Assembly: GCA_037176705.1 (NCBI GenBank)
Contig: CM073890.1
Coordinates: 97,516,591 to 97,580,590 of the forward strand
From: Molossus alvarezi
Taxonomy: Eukaryota; Chordata; Mammalia; Chiroptera; Molossidae
DNA length: 64,000 nucleotides
Direction of reading: 5' to 3'
Below the pieces are notes generated by a model that was not told the origin of the DNA, searched no databases, and saw nothing but the letters and a program-made list of their open reading frames with translations. Position numbers and translations under genes: made by a program. The number at the start of each line of letters is the position of its first letter. Positions within the stretch are counted from its first letter, which is position 1. Shown here in pieces: positions 45,951-56,999 of this stretch.

Positions 45951-46620
45951 TTAAATAAAGAAAATAAAGAAGAAATAGAAAAACTTCCCCAAGAAGCCAG
46001 AGTGTCACATCTTACTTTTTGCTGGCTAGCACCAGAGCCATAGGCAGGCAGGCAGTTGCCATGACACCGGAGGGTCTCCCCCTCCCCCTCTTCCATATCT
46101 GTACATCATGCCTCTCATCATTAACCCTGGGCACCTGCCAACCAGTAGGCTTACAGAGTATTTCCTTGAGAACCTATTTACATGTTCTTAGTCTATACTC
46201 TGGATTCTAAAATGATTGCATAAAAGTCTCTGATTTTCTGGTGAATTAAAAACTGAACAACACCTAAGATGGCAAACAGTATTTAATTTCAAACGAACAT
46301 CACTCTCATGACATTAATACTACCTAAACAAAGCATTTTTAGTAAAAGCTACTCAAATGCCTCCTCCCTTATTTTCTTATTTTTAACATGGTTCAGATAA
46401 AGAAACTGGAAATCAAGCAAACAAAGCAACAATGTTTCTAAAGAGTAAATAGATAAAAGATACAGGATTTGTTTATAAAAGGTGAATAAATCAATCAACC
46501 AATCAATCATAAAAAAAAAAAAAAAAAACACGAAAGAAACAAAATCCTAGAAAAATGAATTCTCCAGGTCAAAAAGGGGCTTGCATATGCACATGTAAAT
46601 CCATAAAACTCCAAACTTAC
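45946..46620. other. Non-coding, intronic to the AADAC pseudogene
   Basis: Between exons 1 and 2 of copy 1 on the - strand; no other feature except a poly-A run at 46509-46528. Confidence 0.4.
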
Positions 46621-46752
46621 CGAATGTACTATAGTTTTCATATGTGTTCAATCATGTTCTCCGTGGCTCCGCAAAATCATTTGGCAGAGGCAAGTAAACA
46701 TAATATGCTGAAAGGAACCCACGACCAGAAGGTACAGGGATTTTCTTCCCAT
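46621..46752 (-). pseudogene. AADAC: AADAC pseudogene copy 1, exon 1
   Basis: Starts at the ATG complement 46750-46752 with MGRKSLYLLVVG, closely matching the AADAC N-terminus (a signal-anchor that tethers the enzyme to the ER membrane). A one-base deletion after VVGSF shifts frame. In the restored frame it continues AYYVYLPLPN and AEPRRT, then an in-frame TGA at 46652-46654, then NTYENYSTF. A GTAAGT donor follows at 46620. Its last base completes the Ala codon started in exon 2, so exons 1 and 2 belong to one gene. It is broken twice, so no full-length enzyme can be made. Confidence 0.88.
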
Positions 46753-47339
46753 GATGTGGTCCTCTGCCCCTCTGGCTTCAGAAACAGGGAACGAACTTAC
46801 TACTTTTTCAGCATAGTGCACTTAGCCAGCATGCTTCGGTCCCCACCCCGCCCCCCACCAAGGAAGCTTCATTTAATATTTGAACGCAGAGTTGCTCACT
46901 TAGTTTAGTTTTAGGGTTGGCATAATGAGATTTAAATTTCACTGCCTACCAAGACATAATCATGTGAGTACAAGTTCAAAGTTAAATAAATAATAGTAAA
47001 CGAATGCCAAGTCTATCTTATTTGCATTCCAGCCACCTGACTGAAGGGTCTGTCTACCTGTACCATCCTGGATTATACCCGTTTGAACATTCTGTAATTT
47101 CTTGTTTGTGGTGCTCTCCATGAGGACGGTTTCTTCCCTGAAATGGATTGAATCTGTTGCCCTTGTCATTGAACCTCCCATTTGACCCCTAGGGATTATG
47201 TTCTCACCATCCAAGGGGTTCTAGAGGTCTTTTCTTTAAAGAACACTCTAGCAGTCTTGCTTTCTTCGTGTAAGGAAACTGAACAGTAGAAAAAATAATA
47301 ATTAAAGCTAATTTTAATGATATTATTTGGCTTTCTCAC
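46753..47339. other. Upstream flank of AADAC pseudogene copy 1
   Basis: Would hold the promoter of copy 1 on the - strand. I see no confident TATA or initiator. A 84-codon open - strand frame (46960-47214) has no domain I recognise. Confidence 0.35.
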
Positions 47340-47450
47340 TTAATTCTCCTCACAAGCATTGATTAATTGATACCATCTACATATTTAAAAAAAGGAAAGT
47401 GCAGCACAGAAAGATGAACTAACTCACCAAAGGCACAGACTTAATTATCT
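47340..47450 (+). repeat. MIR SINE remnant (weak)
   Basis: TTCTCCTCACAAGCATTGATT ... GAAAGTGCAGCACAGAAAGATG ... CTCACCAAAGGCACAGA follows the MIR order with heavy divergence (pattern only). Confidence 0.45.
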
Positions 47451-48221
47451 TGTTCTACCATAATAGTTTCTTATTACTAATGCAGAATCTATTTCTTCAA
47501 TGTAGAATTATATCTTTTCTCACCCTCCAATGTCTTTGGAGCAAGACAGCTTGGATTTGCATTTACTTCAACACTCATTAGTTGTATATCTTTATTATCA
47601 TGATTTTTTTTTTTGCTAATATTATTTCATCTTCACTTTACACTAAAATACAATAAATTATCTCATTATTTCAATAATAATATTCCTACTATCAATAAAA
47701 TTACCCCGGGATAATCAAATTTGTTTTTAATATTTTCTACCTTAAATTCTTCCACTTGAGTTAAGTACTCAATAAAGTTGCTAAAAATTCATTCTTTTGG
47801 TAATGTTACCAATGTGATATGTGGTTAGGTTTATTTTTTTTCTTTTCTATTCAGTTTAATATAATTGAATACAATGATTATCTATGTAGAAAATTATAAA
47901 TCATACACTAAAAGTTATCAGAACTAATAAGTGAATTAAGCAAGGTCTTAGGATACAAAATCAAGATATAAAAATTAACTGTGCTTCTATATTTTAGAGA
48001 TGAGAAATATACCAGTACAAATGTACCAAAATGTACATAAGTACAGTTATGTGTCTAGACCTTTGTTCTTATTCAATCCATATCCATTCATTTATTTGGC
48101 AATAATTTCGCCTGTTTTATGTGAAGTATCACATGTAATATTATGGTGATTCAGTCAAGCAAATATTTTTAGTACGCTAAACTCTGGTTAACATTGGCAC
48201 TGGTGTCTTTATATACATATA
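47451..48221. other. Non-coding, AT-rich
   Basis: No gene or repeat recognised. Confidence 0.4.
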
Positions 48222-48425
48222 TTTTTTCTTTATTGATATTAGAGAGGGGAAGGGAGAGGGTGAGAGAGAGAAACATCGATGAGAAAGAACATCGATTGGC
48301 CGTCTCCTGCATGCCCCCCACTGGGGATTTGGCCCACAACCTGGGCATGTGCCCTGACCGGGAATCAAACCAGTGACCTCTTTGTGCATGGGTCGATGCT
48401 CAACCTCTGAGCCTCACCAGCTAGG
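48222..48425 (-). mobile_element. Ves SINE, short-tail type
   Basis: Reverse: TTTATTGATATTAGAGAGG, GAAACATCGATGAGAAAG, CCACAACCTGGGCATGTGCC, GGGAATCAAACCAGTGACC (B box) and head complement CCTCACCAGCTAGG. Related GCACTGG/ACACTGG...CTTTAT flanks suggest its target duplication. Confidence 0.92.
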
Positions 48426-49026
48426 CGACACTGGCTTTATTTTAAATGCTAAGTTTTTCTGTTGTAGCATCATGTCCTCCTTTAAGGAGGGCAGAGGATG
48501 AACAACTGGCACACACCAGTCACAAATGGACTCAACAAAAATACTTTTTAAAGGCTGTATTTAAATTACTTAGTTCATCATATTTCAGAAAGGCTCTATG
48601 TGTAGGTGTACATAGCACTTTAAATTTAAAAAAAAAACTATTTTATATAACATCCTCAAAATTACTATTTCTTTACTCAACTTATTTTCCCAAAATTATT
48701 GCTTAATTTCTAGATGAAGCGTTCTGTAAGCCACTCTGGAACTTGTGTTCAGAGAGGTAAAATAAACTTTCTTTTTGACAAAGTTCTCTCAGAATTATAC
48801 CTACTTAGGGAAAGGCATTAAGTGGTTTGGAGAGTAAATTCTGCATGGGTCCAGTCTGCTTCTGATTTGCTCAACAATTTTATATCTTAGTGCTAATTAT
48901 AGGCCTGGCCTCAGTAGGCAGTAAGAAAAAGGTGAGTGAATAAATTAACCAGCAAAGTAAGCACTTTGCCGGCTACTGTACCTTTTTTAGATGTTTGAAA
49001 TTTTATCAAATGATGATTCATAGAAA
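48426..49026. other. Non-coding
   Basis: No gene or repeat recognised. Confidence 0.4.
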
Positions 49027-49130
49027 TCCATTTTTTATTTTAATCCATTTATTTTTATTATCATTTATCCCTTCTATGCCCTCTTCCACTTCCACTTATC
49101 CTCCCCCCTACAATCACCACACTGTTGTCC
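49027..49130 (-). mobile_element. Very short L1 3' tail
   Basis: Same block as at 18007-18099: CCTCTTCCACTTCCACTTAT, then CAATCACCACACTGTTGTCC. Severely 5'-truncated. Confidence 0.45.
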
Positions 49131-49269
49131 AGAATTATTTAAAATACATATTGCTATGAGATATGAATTTTGAGTTGTGTTTCTCATCAATGTTCAGCCA
49201 CTCATATTTAGAGCTATTTTCTCCTATTAGCTCTTTGACAACCTCCAGGTCCCAATTAACCAACTTTAT

Positions 49270-49380
49270 GTTTTATTATTTTATTTTGAGATATAATTGA
49301 CATAGAACATTAGATTAATTTCAATGTACAACATAATAATTTAATATTTCTATATATTGTCTAATGATCACAGATTAATC
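49270..49380 (-). mobile_element. Old L1 3'UTR scrap
   Basis: GAGATATAATTGACATAGAACATTAG... AATGTACAACATAATAATTTAA resembles the 3'UTR of older mammalian L1 (pattern only). Confidence 0.5.
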
Positions 49381-49967
49381 GAACTTAATTGTTATTTTTG
49401 TCTGGCTAAGACAAGCTCTCTATCCTCTGATCAAAACATCAAGAGAGCCACAGATATCTTTAATACATAATCGTTTAAATTTTGTTGTCCTGGACAAGGG
49501 TTTGGGTTGTGCATGGAGAAGCATATTTTACAATGCCATTCAGGTGATATCAAAATTGGGACAAATACTTTGGGAAAGGTTGACAATTTTATTCACACCT
49601 TTGGTACATGGGGCTTCTCTAAGGATATGAAACCATTCTAAGTGAAGCTTTGATATTAAGTAAGCAGACATTTCTTCTGACTATGGTAAAATTTATCAAG
49701 TAAAAAAAAAGGGGGGGGGGATGTAAAATATTAGAAATTTTTAAATAATAATGATAACAGAAAATAAAATCTAATATACTCTAAGGAACAAAAGTGGATT
49801 ATTCTCAAACTAATGTATAAAAATCATTCACTGGCAGTAACAACTATTATGAACATGTGGATTTAGGAAGAGTTTTGAATAAAACATGTTCCTAACATCA
49901 ATTTAGGGTCTTTGTTCTTTTTCCTGAAATACTGGGACTTGTGCATTTCCATATTGATAAGATTTTA

Positions 49968-50831
49968 CTACAGGTTTTCATGTAGCCAACTAATATACTG
50001 ATTGGCTTTTCTATAGCTGATTTGCATAAGCAGAAGAGAAATCTTTCCATGGAATGCATCTTTTATGAGGTTATGAATGAACTGAACTCTAGAATTCCGA
50101 AGTCAAGAAACATACATGAGTCATGGTCTCTTAAGACATCACACTGACAAGTGATGATACAGGTCAGGGGTAAATCATGCAACTCGTTTGTTGTCTTTAT
50201 CCACCGAAGGTGAAGCGCTCACAACTAGGAACCCTGGATAATTTTTATCCACCTCTGAACTGCCACCGTAAGTTAAAGTCATATAAATCTGGCCTTTCTT
50301 AAACTCATAAGGGAGCAAGGACCTCCCTCCAACTAGTAAAATTGAAGAGATGACTTCTTTATAAAGCAGTGATTTTCAACCTTTTCCACCTCATGGCACG
50401 CATTCTGGGGCACACCAAAAAATATATTAGATTTTTTGCTGATCTGACCAAGGGGGGAAAAAAAAGGAATAATTTTGATTCATTCACACCAGATGGTTAT
50501 TATTGTGTTGGCTGTGGTCATTTTTTTATTTGACAGTCTAAAGGAAAGGTTGTCATTGCTCCTGGCTAAATAGTCAGGTATTATATGTTTTAAAATGTTT
50601 TGCAGCACATTGGTTAAAAATTGCTGTTCTAGAAGTATGTGTTGGTTGGAAAGCATTGTTTTCTCAGGTGATGGATCTGTAATAAAATATTCATTCCAGA
50701 ACCTGACCAGGAGTGATATAGGCCAAATTGAAAAATGTAAATTTTCTCAATATGATGGTGAATTCATATCAAAATCTTGAAGGAGAGAATATATTAAAGA
50801 CTGATCTTTACTTTGATCTTGATATGTAGGT
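49968..50831 (-). pseudogene. AADAC-like pseudogene copy 2, last exon, hAT-interrupted
   Basis: A second AADAC-family exon 5, split by a 260-bp hAT element (50367-50626). Upstream part: IKIKVKI, SLIYSLLQDFDMNSPSY, LLVRFWNEYFITDPSPEKT, then NQHILLE at the insertion. Downstream: YEFKKGQIY, YGGSSEVDKNYPGFLVV, CIITCQCDVLRDH, DAFHGK (catalytic His kept), NQYISWLHENL and a normal-position TAG at 49968-49970. An AG acceptor is present at 50832-50833. Lesions include an in-frame TGA after MNSPSY, a TGA after NKRVA, and several frame changes. Without the hAT it is 604 bp, about the length of the copy 1 exon. Confidence 0.87.
50367..50626 (+). mobile_element. hAT-type non-autonomous DNA transposon
   Basis: 260 bp with terminal inverted repeats CAGTGATTTTCAACC (left) and the complement of the right end CAGCAATTTTTAACC (12 of 15 identical). 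The right flank TTCTAGAA is a typical hAT 8-bp target; the left TTTATAAA is diverged. No transposase. It lies inside exon 5 of AADAC copy 2, and coding similarity resumes on both sides. Confidence 0.82.
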
Positions 50832-50882
50832 CTTAAGAGTTAAATAAAAATTAGACTATGTTGCTTAAACAAATCAATTTAA

Positions 50883-51180
50883 TTAAAATAATAAAATAGC
50901 CCTGGCCAGTTTGGCTCAGCGGTTAGAGCGTCGGCCTGTGGTCTGGAGAGACCCGGGTTCGGTTCCCGCTAAGGGCACGTACTTCGGTTGCAGTTTGTCC
51001 CTGGCCCTGGTTGGTCGTGCAGGTGGCAGCCACTCGATGTGTCCCTTCACGTTGATGTTTCTCTCTCTCTCTCCCTTCCTTTCTCTCCCTCCCACTCTAT
51101 CTGTACAAAAAAATGGAAAAATATCCTCGGGTGAGGATAAAAAAATAAAAAAATAAAAAAATAAAATAAAATAATAAAAT
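50883..51180 (+). mobile_element. Ves SINE, long-tail type
   Basis: Body 50899-51140: head GCCCTGGCCAGTTTGGCTCAG, B box GGGTTCGGTTCCCGC, tail ATATCCTCGGGTGAGGAT, then repeated AAATAAAA. TAAAATAATAAAATA before the head recurs after the tail. High similarity to the other long-tail copies suggests recent origin. Confidence 0.93.
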
Positions 51181-51791
51181 AATTACAATGTACAAATGTA
51201 TTCATAAATTTAAAATCCCTAAAAATACACAATACACATCTTGATGAAAAGTGTTAATATCAAATAGGTTTTAGTAGTAGATGTTCTTAAATTAAATGTA
51301 AGTTTTAATTTCTAAAACAAACAAAAAATCAGCACCACTCTTCATAAAATGTATAAGATCTTTTCTTACAATGTTAGTTTCATACTTATATAGCCCAGAC
51401 TTATAATTTGAACAATTGCTTATATTTTAGTTTCTTTCTCATTATTAAGAATATTTAAATATGTTAATAGGTCAACAAACATTGAGATATGATAGAATGT
51501 TATTTCTTTTTTAGCTCTGATACTAAGGAAATGTTAGATCTTGGATAAATCTAAATCATGTGGAACTATTAATTTTTAATTGTTTGAGCACTGCTCTGTT
51601 TTTTCTAAGTCTAGTCCCTAAGGCACAATACATTTTTTACAGTTTTCTTTAAACCTAATTTCCCTGCAATGTGCTTCTTGAACAAAATGATCATTGTATC
51701 TAACAATCCAGGTTTTTTTGTTTGTTTTTTTGAACTTAGTAGTGTTTGGGTAAATTCGCAACATCATTCAGACTTTCAAAAGGTTGTCTTC

Positions 51792-51838
51792 GCCCTGGCC
51801 AGTTTGGCTCAGCGGTTGGAGCATCAGCCTGCGGACTG
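51792..51838 (+). mobile_element. 47-bp Ves SINE head fragment
   Basis: GCCCTGGCCAGTTTGGCTCAG...CAGCCTGCGGACTG only; similarity stops before the B box with no A-tail. Likely a deletion remnant. Confidence 0.75.
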
Positions 51839-52127
51839 TTCTCTTAACAGCTAGACCACTAGCCAAGACTTCAGGTATAATTTTGAGTGGTAGTATATAT
51901 CCAATTTCATGAGAATGTTTAATAATGAACATTAAGTGTGATTTTTATTTTTTAATGTTTTTGTTTATATACTTTTTCCAATTTAGGAAGTTTCCTTAAT
52001 CATTAGTTGTCACTCAGGAACCAAAACAAGGCATGTACTCCCAATACAAAATCAAAAGTAAAATTATGTTTTTACCAACATGATATTTGAATTTTTTTGC
52101 TATTAAATAAAAGTTATGGTTTTCTTT

Positions 52128-52228
52128 TAAGATTTTTTTGTTTTTTGAGAGAGAGGAAGGAAGAGGGAGAAAGTGAAACATCAATGTGAGCGCAAAACAT
52201 CGATTGGCTGCTTCCTACACGCCCCCTA
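52128..52228 (-). mobile_element. Ves SINE 3' fragment
   Basis: Reverse T-rich end, GAGAGAGAGGAAGGAAGAGG, AAACATCAATGTGAGCG, CATCGATTGGCTGCTTCC, then similarity stops. The tRNA head is missing (5' truncation). Confidence 0.75.
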
Positions 52229-52462
52229 GATCTGCTACTGGAATGAATCATTTTAGAAATACAACCTGAATGCCACCATGGTCACTTTTTAGTGGTCTGC
52301 CTTGAGATCATTCAGAGATATAATAAAAAAAAAAAGTGAGCAAAATTTGATAATAAGAGGCTACAGGTATGTAGAACTTGAACAAAACAACACAAAAAAA
52401 CAAAACAAAAAGTAGAATTCTAGAAAACTTACCTCTCTTGATTGATAAACAGTTTTGCTTAC
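52229..52462. other. Intronic remnant of copy 2
   Basis: Only 1.63 kb separates exon 1 and exon 5 of copy 2. Exons 2, 3 and 4 were not found in it, so they appear deleted. Confidence 0.5.
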
Positions 52463-52595
52463 CAAATATAATGCCATTTTTATAACATTAAGTAACACTA
52501 TTTTCCACCGTTCTTCAACATTATCTAGACGCCATATACAAGTATAATACGCCATGAGGACTCCCAATATCCGAAAGTAAAGGATTTTCCCCCAT
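52463..52595 (-). pseudogene. AADAC-like pseudogene copy 2, exon 1
   Basis: ATG at 52593-52595 followed, after a small frame change, by ILYFRILGVLMAYY, a hydrophobic signal-anchor like that of AADAC. Then RLDNVEERWKIVLLNV comes next, corresponding to the conserved LPDNVEEPW region. A GTAAGC donor follows at 52462. The fit to the AADAC N-terminus in length and order supports exon 1. Exon 5 of the same copy (ending NQYISWLHENL) is also nearer AADAC than AADACL2 as I recall these proteins. A search is needed to settle which paralogue it is. Confidence 0.8.
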
Positions 52596-52806
52596 ATTGT
52601 ACCTCTATTGTTTCTTCAACAAGACTGTATTACACTTTACTTCAATGCTGCAACTAAAAAGACATTGGGCAAACCCTCGTCTGAAACTAGGATCTAACTT
52701 CCCAGCCTCAGAGCTCCAGATTTCCATGTATCAGCTGATGCACTTTGTAACAGAAAACACTCCTCTCTGGCAGGCTCTGTTACATCTGCAACATGATCGT
52801 GCTTTC

Positions 52807-52950
52807 AGATAGACACTAGAAAGATATTTGTGGAACAGCAACTTGGAGAAGAACAGATAGACACTGGAAAGATATTTGTGGAACAGCAACTTGGAGAAGA
52901 ACAGATAGACACTGGGAAGATATTTGTAGAACAGCAACTTGGAGAAGAAC
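52807..52950. repeat. 48-bp minisatellite, three units
   Basis: Three head-to-tail 48-bp units (52807, 52855, 52903), 94-98 percent alike by eye. 48 is a multiple of three, and the + strand frame stays open through the array, giving a 16-residue repeat EQQLGEEQIDTGKIFV. It lies about 200 bp upstream of exon 1 of AADAC copy 2 (which reads leftward). I know of no protein with this repeat and do not claim it is translated. Confidence 0.95.
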
Positions 52951-54427
52951 GTATTCATTCTCAGATTCTGGAAAATATTAAGAAGCACATTCTCTTTGGA
53001 AGAGAGGAAAGCAAAGGGATCCAAACTTAGGTTTTAGAGTATTATTAATATATATCTTTATTTTTCTCATATCTTTAATAAAAGCCAAATAATTATAAGC
53101 AGACTGAACATCTTAAGTGTTATGTAGTGATTGGAGTAGTTTGAAGGGAATAATGGAAAACTTTGTTGCAAAGGTAACTGAGACAAGTCTTAGAAATATC
53201 CGCTGTTTGGTAGACTAGGGAAAGACAAATGACCTTGCAAAATAAAAGGCATTGAAGTAAATGGCGTAAGTCAAATTTTTAATGTGCATTTCTCAGCTTA
53301 ATATATAACTTATATAACTTATTGCCTTTTCAAATCTATCTTGGTTAATATTTACACAGTGTTAAGTAACTCCATTGAACTCTACCAGAAATGCAAATGT
53401 TCTAGGTGTTTCCTTAAGCTAATTCTGATGATTTTAATGTAAGATAAAAAAAAAATTATTTTATATTTTTGTCACTGTTCTACTTTCTAGGAAAACAGGG
53501 AAAATAATTTGGATATCCACCTTTTTCTGTGTTGTCAGGGCAATTCCTGCATGGAGAGTAGGTGGTATAAAAGCACAAATTTCACCTTTTAGCAATTCTT
53601 GCCCCGAGAGAATCAAAACTCAGTGCTGTGTTTCACTAGAACTCTCCTGATGCTAATGCTCCTAAAGAAGCACAAATTTGAATAACTCTGACCTGAATCC
53701 AATTGAAGATTCTTCCATGATCAAGAGTCCTGGGACTTACTTGTTTTAACTTATTGGGTATAGACAGACATATGGACTCATCCCTACTAGATAGAAAGCT
53801 GGTTTTCAATTCTCAATTATCACAGCCCATTTGGATCATACTCTTTCATTTTTTAATACTTAAAAATGTCTATGTATTTTTTTCTCCTCAGGAAATGACT
53901 CAGTGAATTTTTTGTCTACCTGGCAATTAGTTCAGCATTAACTATATGATAGACAGAAATATAGATAGATATAGATAAATATATTATATAGTCTTTGTTT
54001 TATTATTTGAACAGAGAAGGCATTTGGGTAGAAATAAATGGCAGCTTAAGACTCGGGAAATATTTGAAGATCACATTTTTTATTCTTTCTCTCATATATT
54101 TTTGCCTTGTTCAACACAGCTTTTAAATATATATTATAATTTTAAGAACATTGAAGATTAGCAATAAGTCGGAGTAATGTAATAAAAATGTGTATGTTAA
54201 ATATCTCACAATTGTATTTGTCAATTATACTTCAATAAAGCTTTAAAAGATTATTTTATTAACTGGTAATATTTTCATTTTAAATGCTGCTTCTCCCCAC
54301 AGTGTAGAAAGTTTTCATTGTCGCTGCTGATGCTGGTTTTCGTTCCTTTATGATGGAGGCAGTGTGTTCTCAACAGTGCAGAAGGACAACAGTGTCTGCT
54401 GCCCTCTTCTCATGCCTAGCTTTTGTA
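52951..54427. other. Non-coding
   Basis: AT-rich. No gene or repeat recognised apart from short GATA-like runs near 53950-53985. Confidence 0.4.
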
Positions 54428-54622
54428 AAAATACGTTTTTATTGATTTGTTTTTTAGAGAGAAAGGAAGGGAGAGATAGAAACATTGATGTGACAGAGAA
54501 ACATTGATTGGCCACCTGTGGAGGATCAAACCTGCAACCTGGGCATGTGCCCTGACCAGGAATCGGACCAGTTCCTCTCAGTCCATGAGACTGGGCTCAA
54601 TCCACTGGGCCAACTGGCTGGG
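54428..54622 (-). mobile_element. Ves SINE, short-tail type
   Basis: Reverse: TTTTTATTGATTTG, AGAGAAAGGAAGGGAGAG, CAACCTGGGCATGTGCCCTG, GGAATCGGACC (B box), CCACTGGGCCAACTGGCTGGG. AGCTTTT flanks both sides. Confidence 0.92.
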
Positions 54623-55289
54623 ATAAGCTTTTATTTATTAAGAGAAATAGAAGGTAAAGGTCCTGATCTACTTCTCTCCCTCTTCTGCCGCAGCTGCTGT
54701 TCCTCTCTCAGACGACACCGTAAGAGATTCTCCCCAACTGTGTGTACATGTGTGCATTTTCAAAAGATCACAGTTTTGAGCAGGTTGTCTTTTGAATGAG
54801 TGTCACTGTCTGAGCTGAAAGCCCTAATGAATTTCTTCTAACCAACTTCTATGTTTCATTTACATAACCCCAAGAAAGAAGAAAGGAATCCAAAGGCTAC
54901 ATGAAGAAAGAATGCTAAGATCCGTGTACTCCGGCTGTAATTCCAGCAGGGTGCTCTCTGGCGTTCATCACTTTGAGGCCAGTTTATTTCCAATGTGATC
55001 AAAAGTTTACCATGTGCTAGAATCGAGAAGCTGGAGTTCTGAGTAAGATCGGTGTATAGAAAGCTAAATAAGCCCTCCTCTGCTCAATCCAGCCTATGTT
55101 GTAATGGTACTTATTGTTTAAAAAATAGAATGTCTGTATTATGCTTAACAGTTAAAATATATTGTAATTGAAAGTTACCTAATCACTACCTGTATGATTA
55201 CCAGGATATTTCTTAGATTATTCTTGATGTAATAATGTCATTTATAATAAAGGCCTATTCATTCATATCTAATAGGCTCATTTGAATTA
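54623..55289. other. Non-coding
   Basis: No gene or repeat recognised. Confidence 0.4.
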
Positions 55290-55390
55290 AACTACTAATG
55301 AGTGTAAAAAACTAAGTATAGCTCTTGGCATCCAGGGCATTCTCAATAAATGGTAATGTAACTACTATTATTATCACTGCACACAATATT
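55290..55390 (+). repeat. MIR 3' end (probable)
   Basis: CTTGGCATCCAGGGCATTCTCAATAAATGG followed by TAACTACTATTATTATCA follows the MIR tail order (pattern only). Confidence 0.5.
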
Positions 55391-55683
55391 ATCATTAACA
55401 TTACAGTGAGAAATGAATACAATCTAAATTTATGTCCAGATGGATCCGATTTAGCCTATTCCCCATTTGAAAAAATGTACTCCTTGGTGTTGCCTAAACT
55501 GGGGGATTGAAATATGAAGAGTAACAATTTAACGCATGAAGCCTAGGAGCTGAGCTGCTCCTGCAAAGTGAGTGGCAACATAGAAAAGGCCAAGAGTGTA
55601 CACAATGCAGAAAGTGTAGTTGAATAAGGGTGTAGTGACCAATGAGAACCAAAACCTCCTGCACCTTGACTGTTGATAGATTT

Positions 55684-55896
55684 TAAAAAAATTTTTTTAT
55701 TGATTTTTAGAGAGAGAGGAAGGGAGAGAGAGAAAGAGAGGAACATAGAGGAGAGAGAACATTGATTGGCCACCTCCTGCAGGCCCTCCACTGGGGATCA
55801 AGCCCACAACCTGGGCATGTGCCCTGACTGGGAATTAAACCAGTGACCTCTTGGTGCATGGGTCGACTCTCAACCACTGAGCCACGCCAGCCAGGC
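55684..55896 (-). mobile_element. Ves SINE, short-tail type
   Basis: Reverse: TTTTTTATTGATTTTTAGAG, GA tract, GGCCACCTCCTGCAGGCCC, CCACAACCTGGGCATGTGCC, GGGAATTAAACCAGTGACC, CCACTGAGCCACGCCAGCC. ATAGATT occurs on both sides. Confidence 0.93.
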
Positions 55897-56999
55897 AATA
55901 GATTATTTTGAGTCCATTAAAAAATAGGGAAAAGGGATTGAGCAAAAAAGAAAAGAAGAGAGAGAACTCATGGACTGTGGGCAACAGAGTGGTGATTGTG
56001 GGGATGCTGGGGAAGGCAGAGGTGGAAGAGACATAGAGAGGATAAATGGTGTTGAAAAAAAATAAAGTAAAATTATTTTTTTAGAAAGCAAAAAGACACA
56101 TGTATTCTAAGTGGAATTCGATGAATTAAAGGAATGGAGTGTTTACATGAATATGAAGACATTTTTGTTGATTGTTTTCCCCATCATCCCCAGGACCACA
56201 TTGTTCCTTTTAGATAGTACACATTATATAAGATTTAAGCAAGCAAGGTATGCTTCCAAGTGTGAATTGATGGAAAAGCCTTCCTTGTTACCTGTGGGCA
56301 AATGTTGAGTATAGAGAAGCGTGGCGCACAGGAAATGTATCTTAGGAAAGAATGTTGCTCACTAGGAAAATAACATTTTCTCCTAACATGGATCTGTGTA
56401 CTAGACAATAACAACAAAAAAGGAAATAAGAATAATGGCACAACACGCTGTCATACACCACACTGAAAAAATAATGACATATGAGCTTGTTGGTAAACCA
56501 AATTCTTGACTTTTTCTCTGATATCAATTTCATTCATATTCAAAGAAACTTTCACCCAGGCAGGAAATATGTCTGACTTCCAATCTTGTAGGTGTGAATA
56601 AGTTTCCAAAATGTTTGCCATTTGGAATTTACATGATATCTAAAATCTAGGCTTCTATTTTCTGTGACCCAATTAAGTAAAGGTCGCAGTTTGAGAGTAT
56701 GATTTTCAGTAAATTCAATTCAGCATTTCAATTAAAACCTAACTTTCTTTGCAAGGATTCAGAAATCTCTTCACGAACTTGAAATTTTATGGATATTGTA
56801 AAAAACAAAAACAAAAAAACACGGATTTGGTAGCATTTACTCTCCTCACTCTTCTCACCCCATTTAGGAAAAAATAGCTTGACTCCAAGTAATTGATTTA
56901 TCAAATGGGTTCTCATTAGTTGTTGACGGACCAAAGATATTTAACTAAAGTGATATTTATTGCAACCAAAAACCTCCGACCAACACTGCCATGAGTCAT
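55897..56999. other. Non-coding
   Basis: No gene or repeat recognised. Confidence 0.4.

Noticed and set aside
46960..47214. 84-codon - strand frame upstream of AADAC copy 1
   Set aside because: No similarity to a known family, no splice or promoter support; length is within chance.
52807..52950. CRISPR-like direct repeats
   Set aside because: Units are contiguous without spacers, and the host is a mammal; it is a minisatellite.
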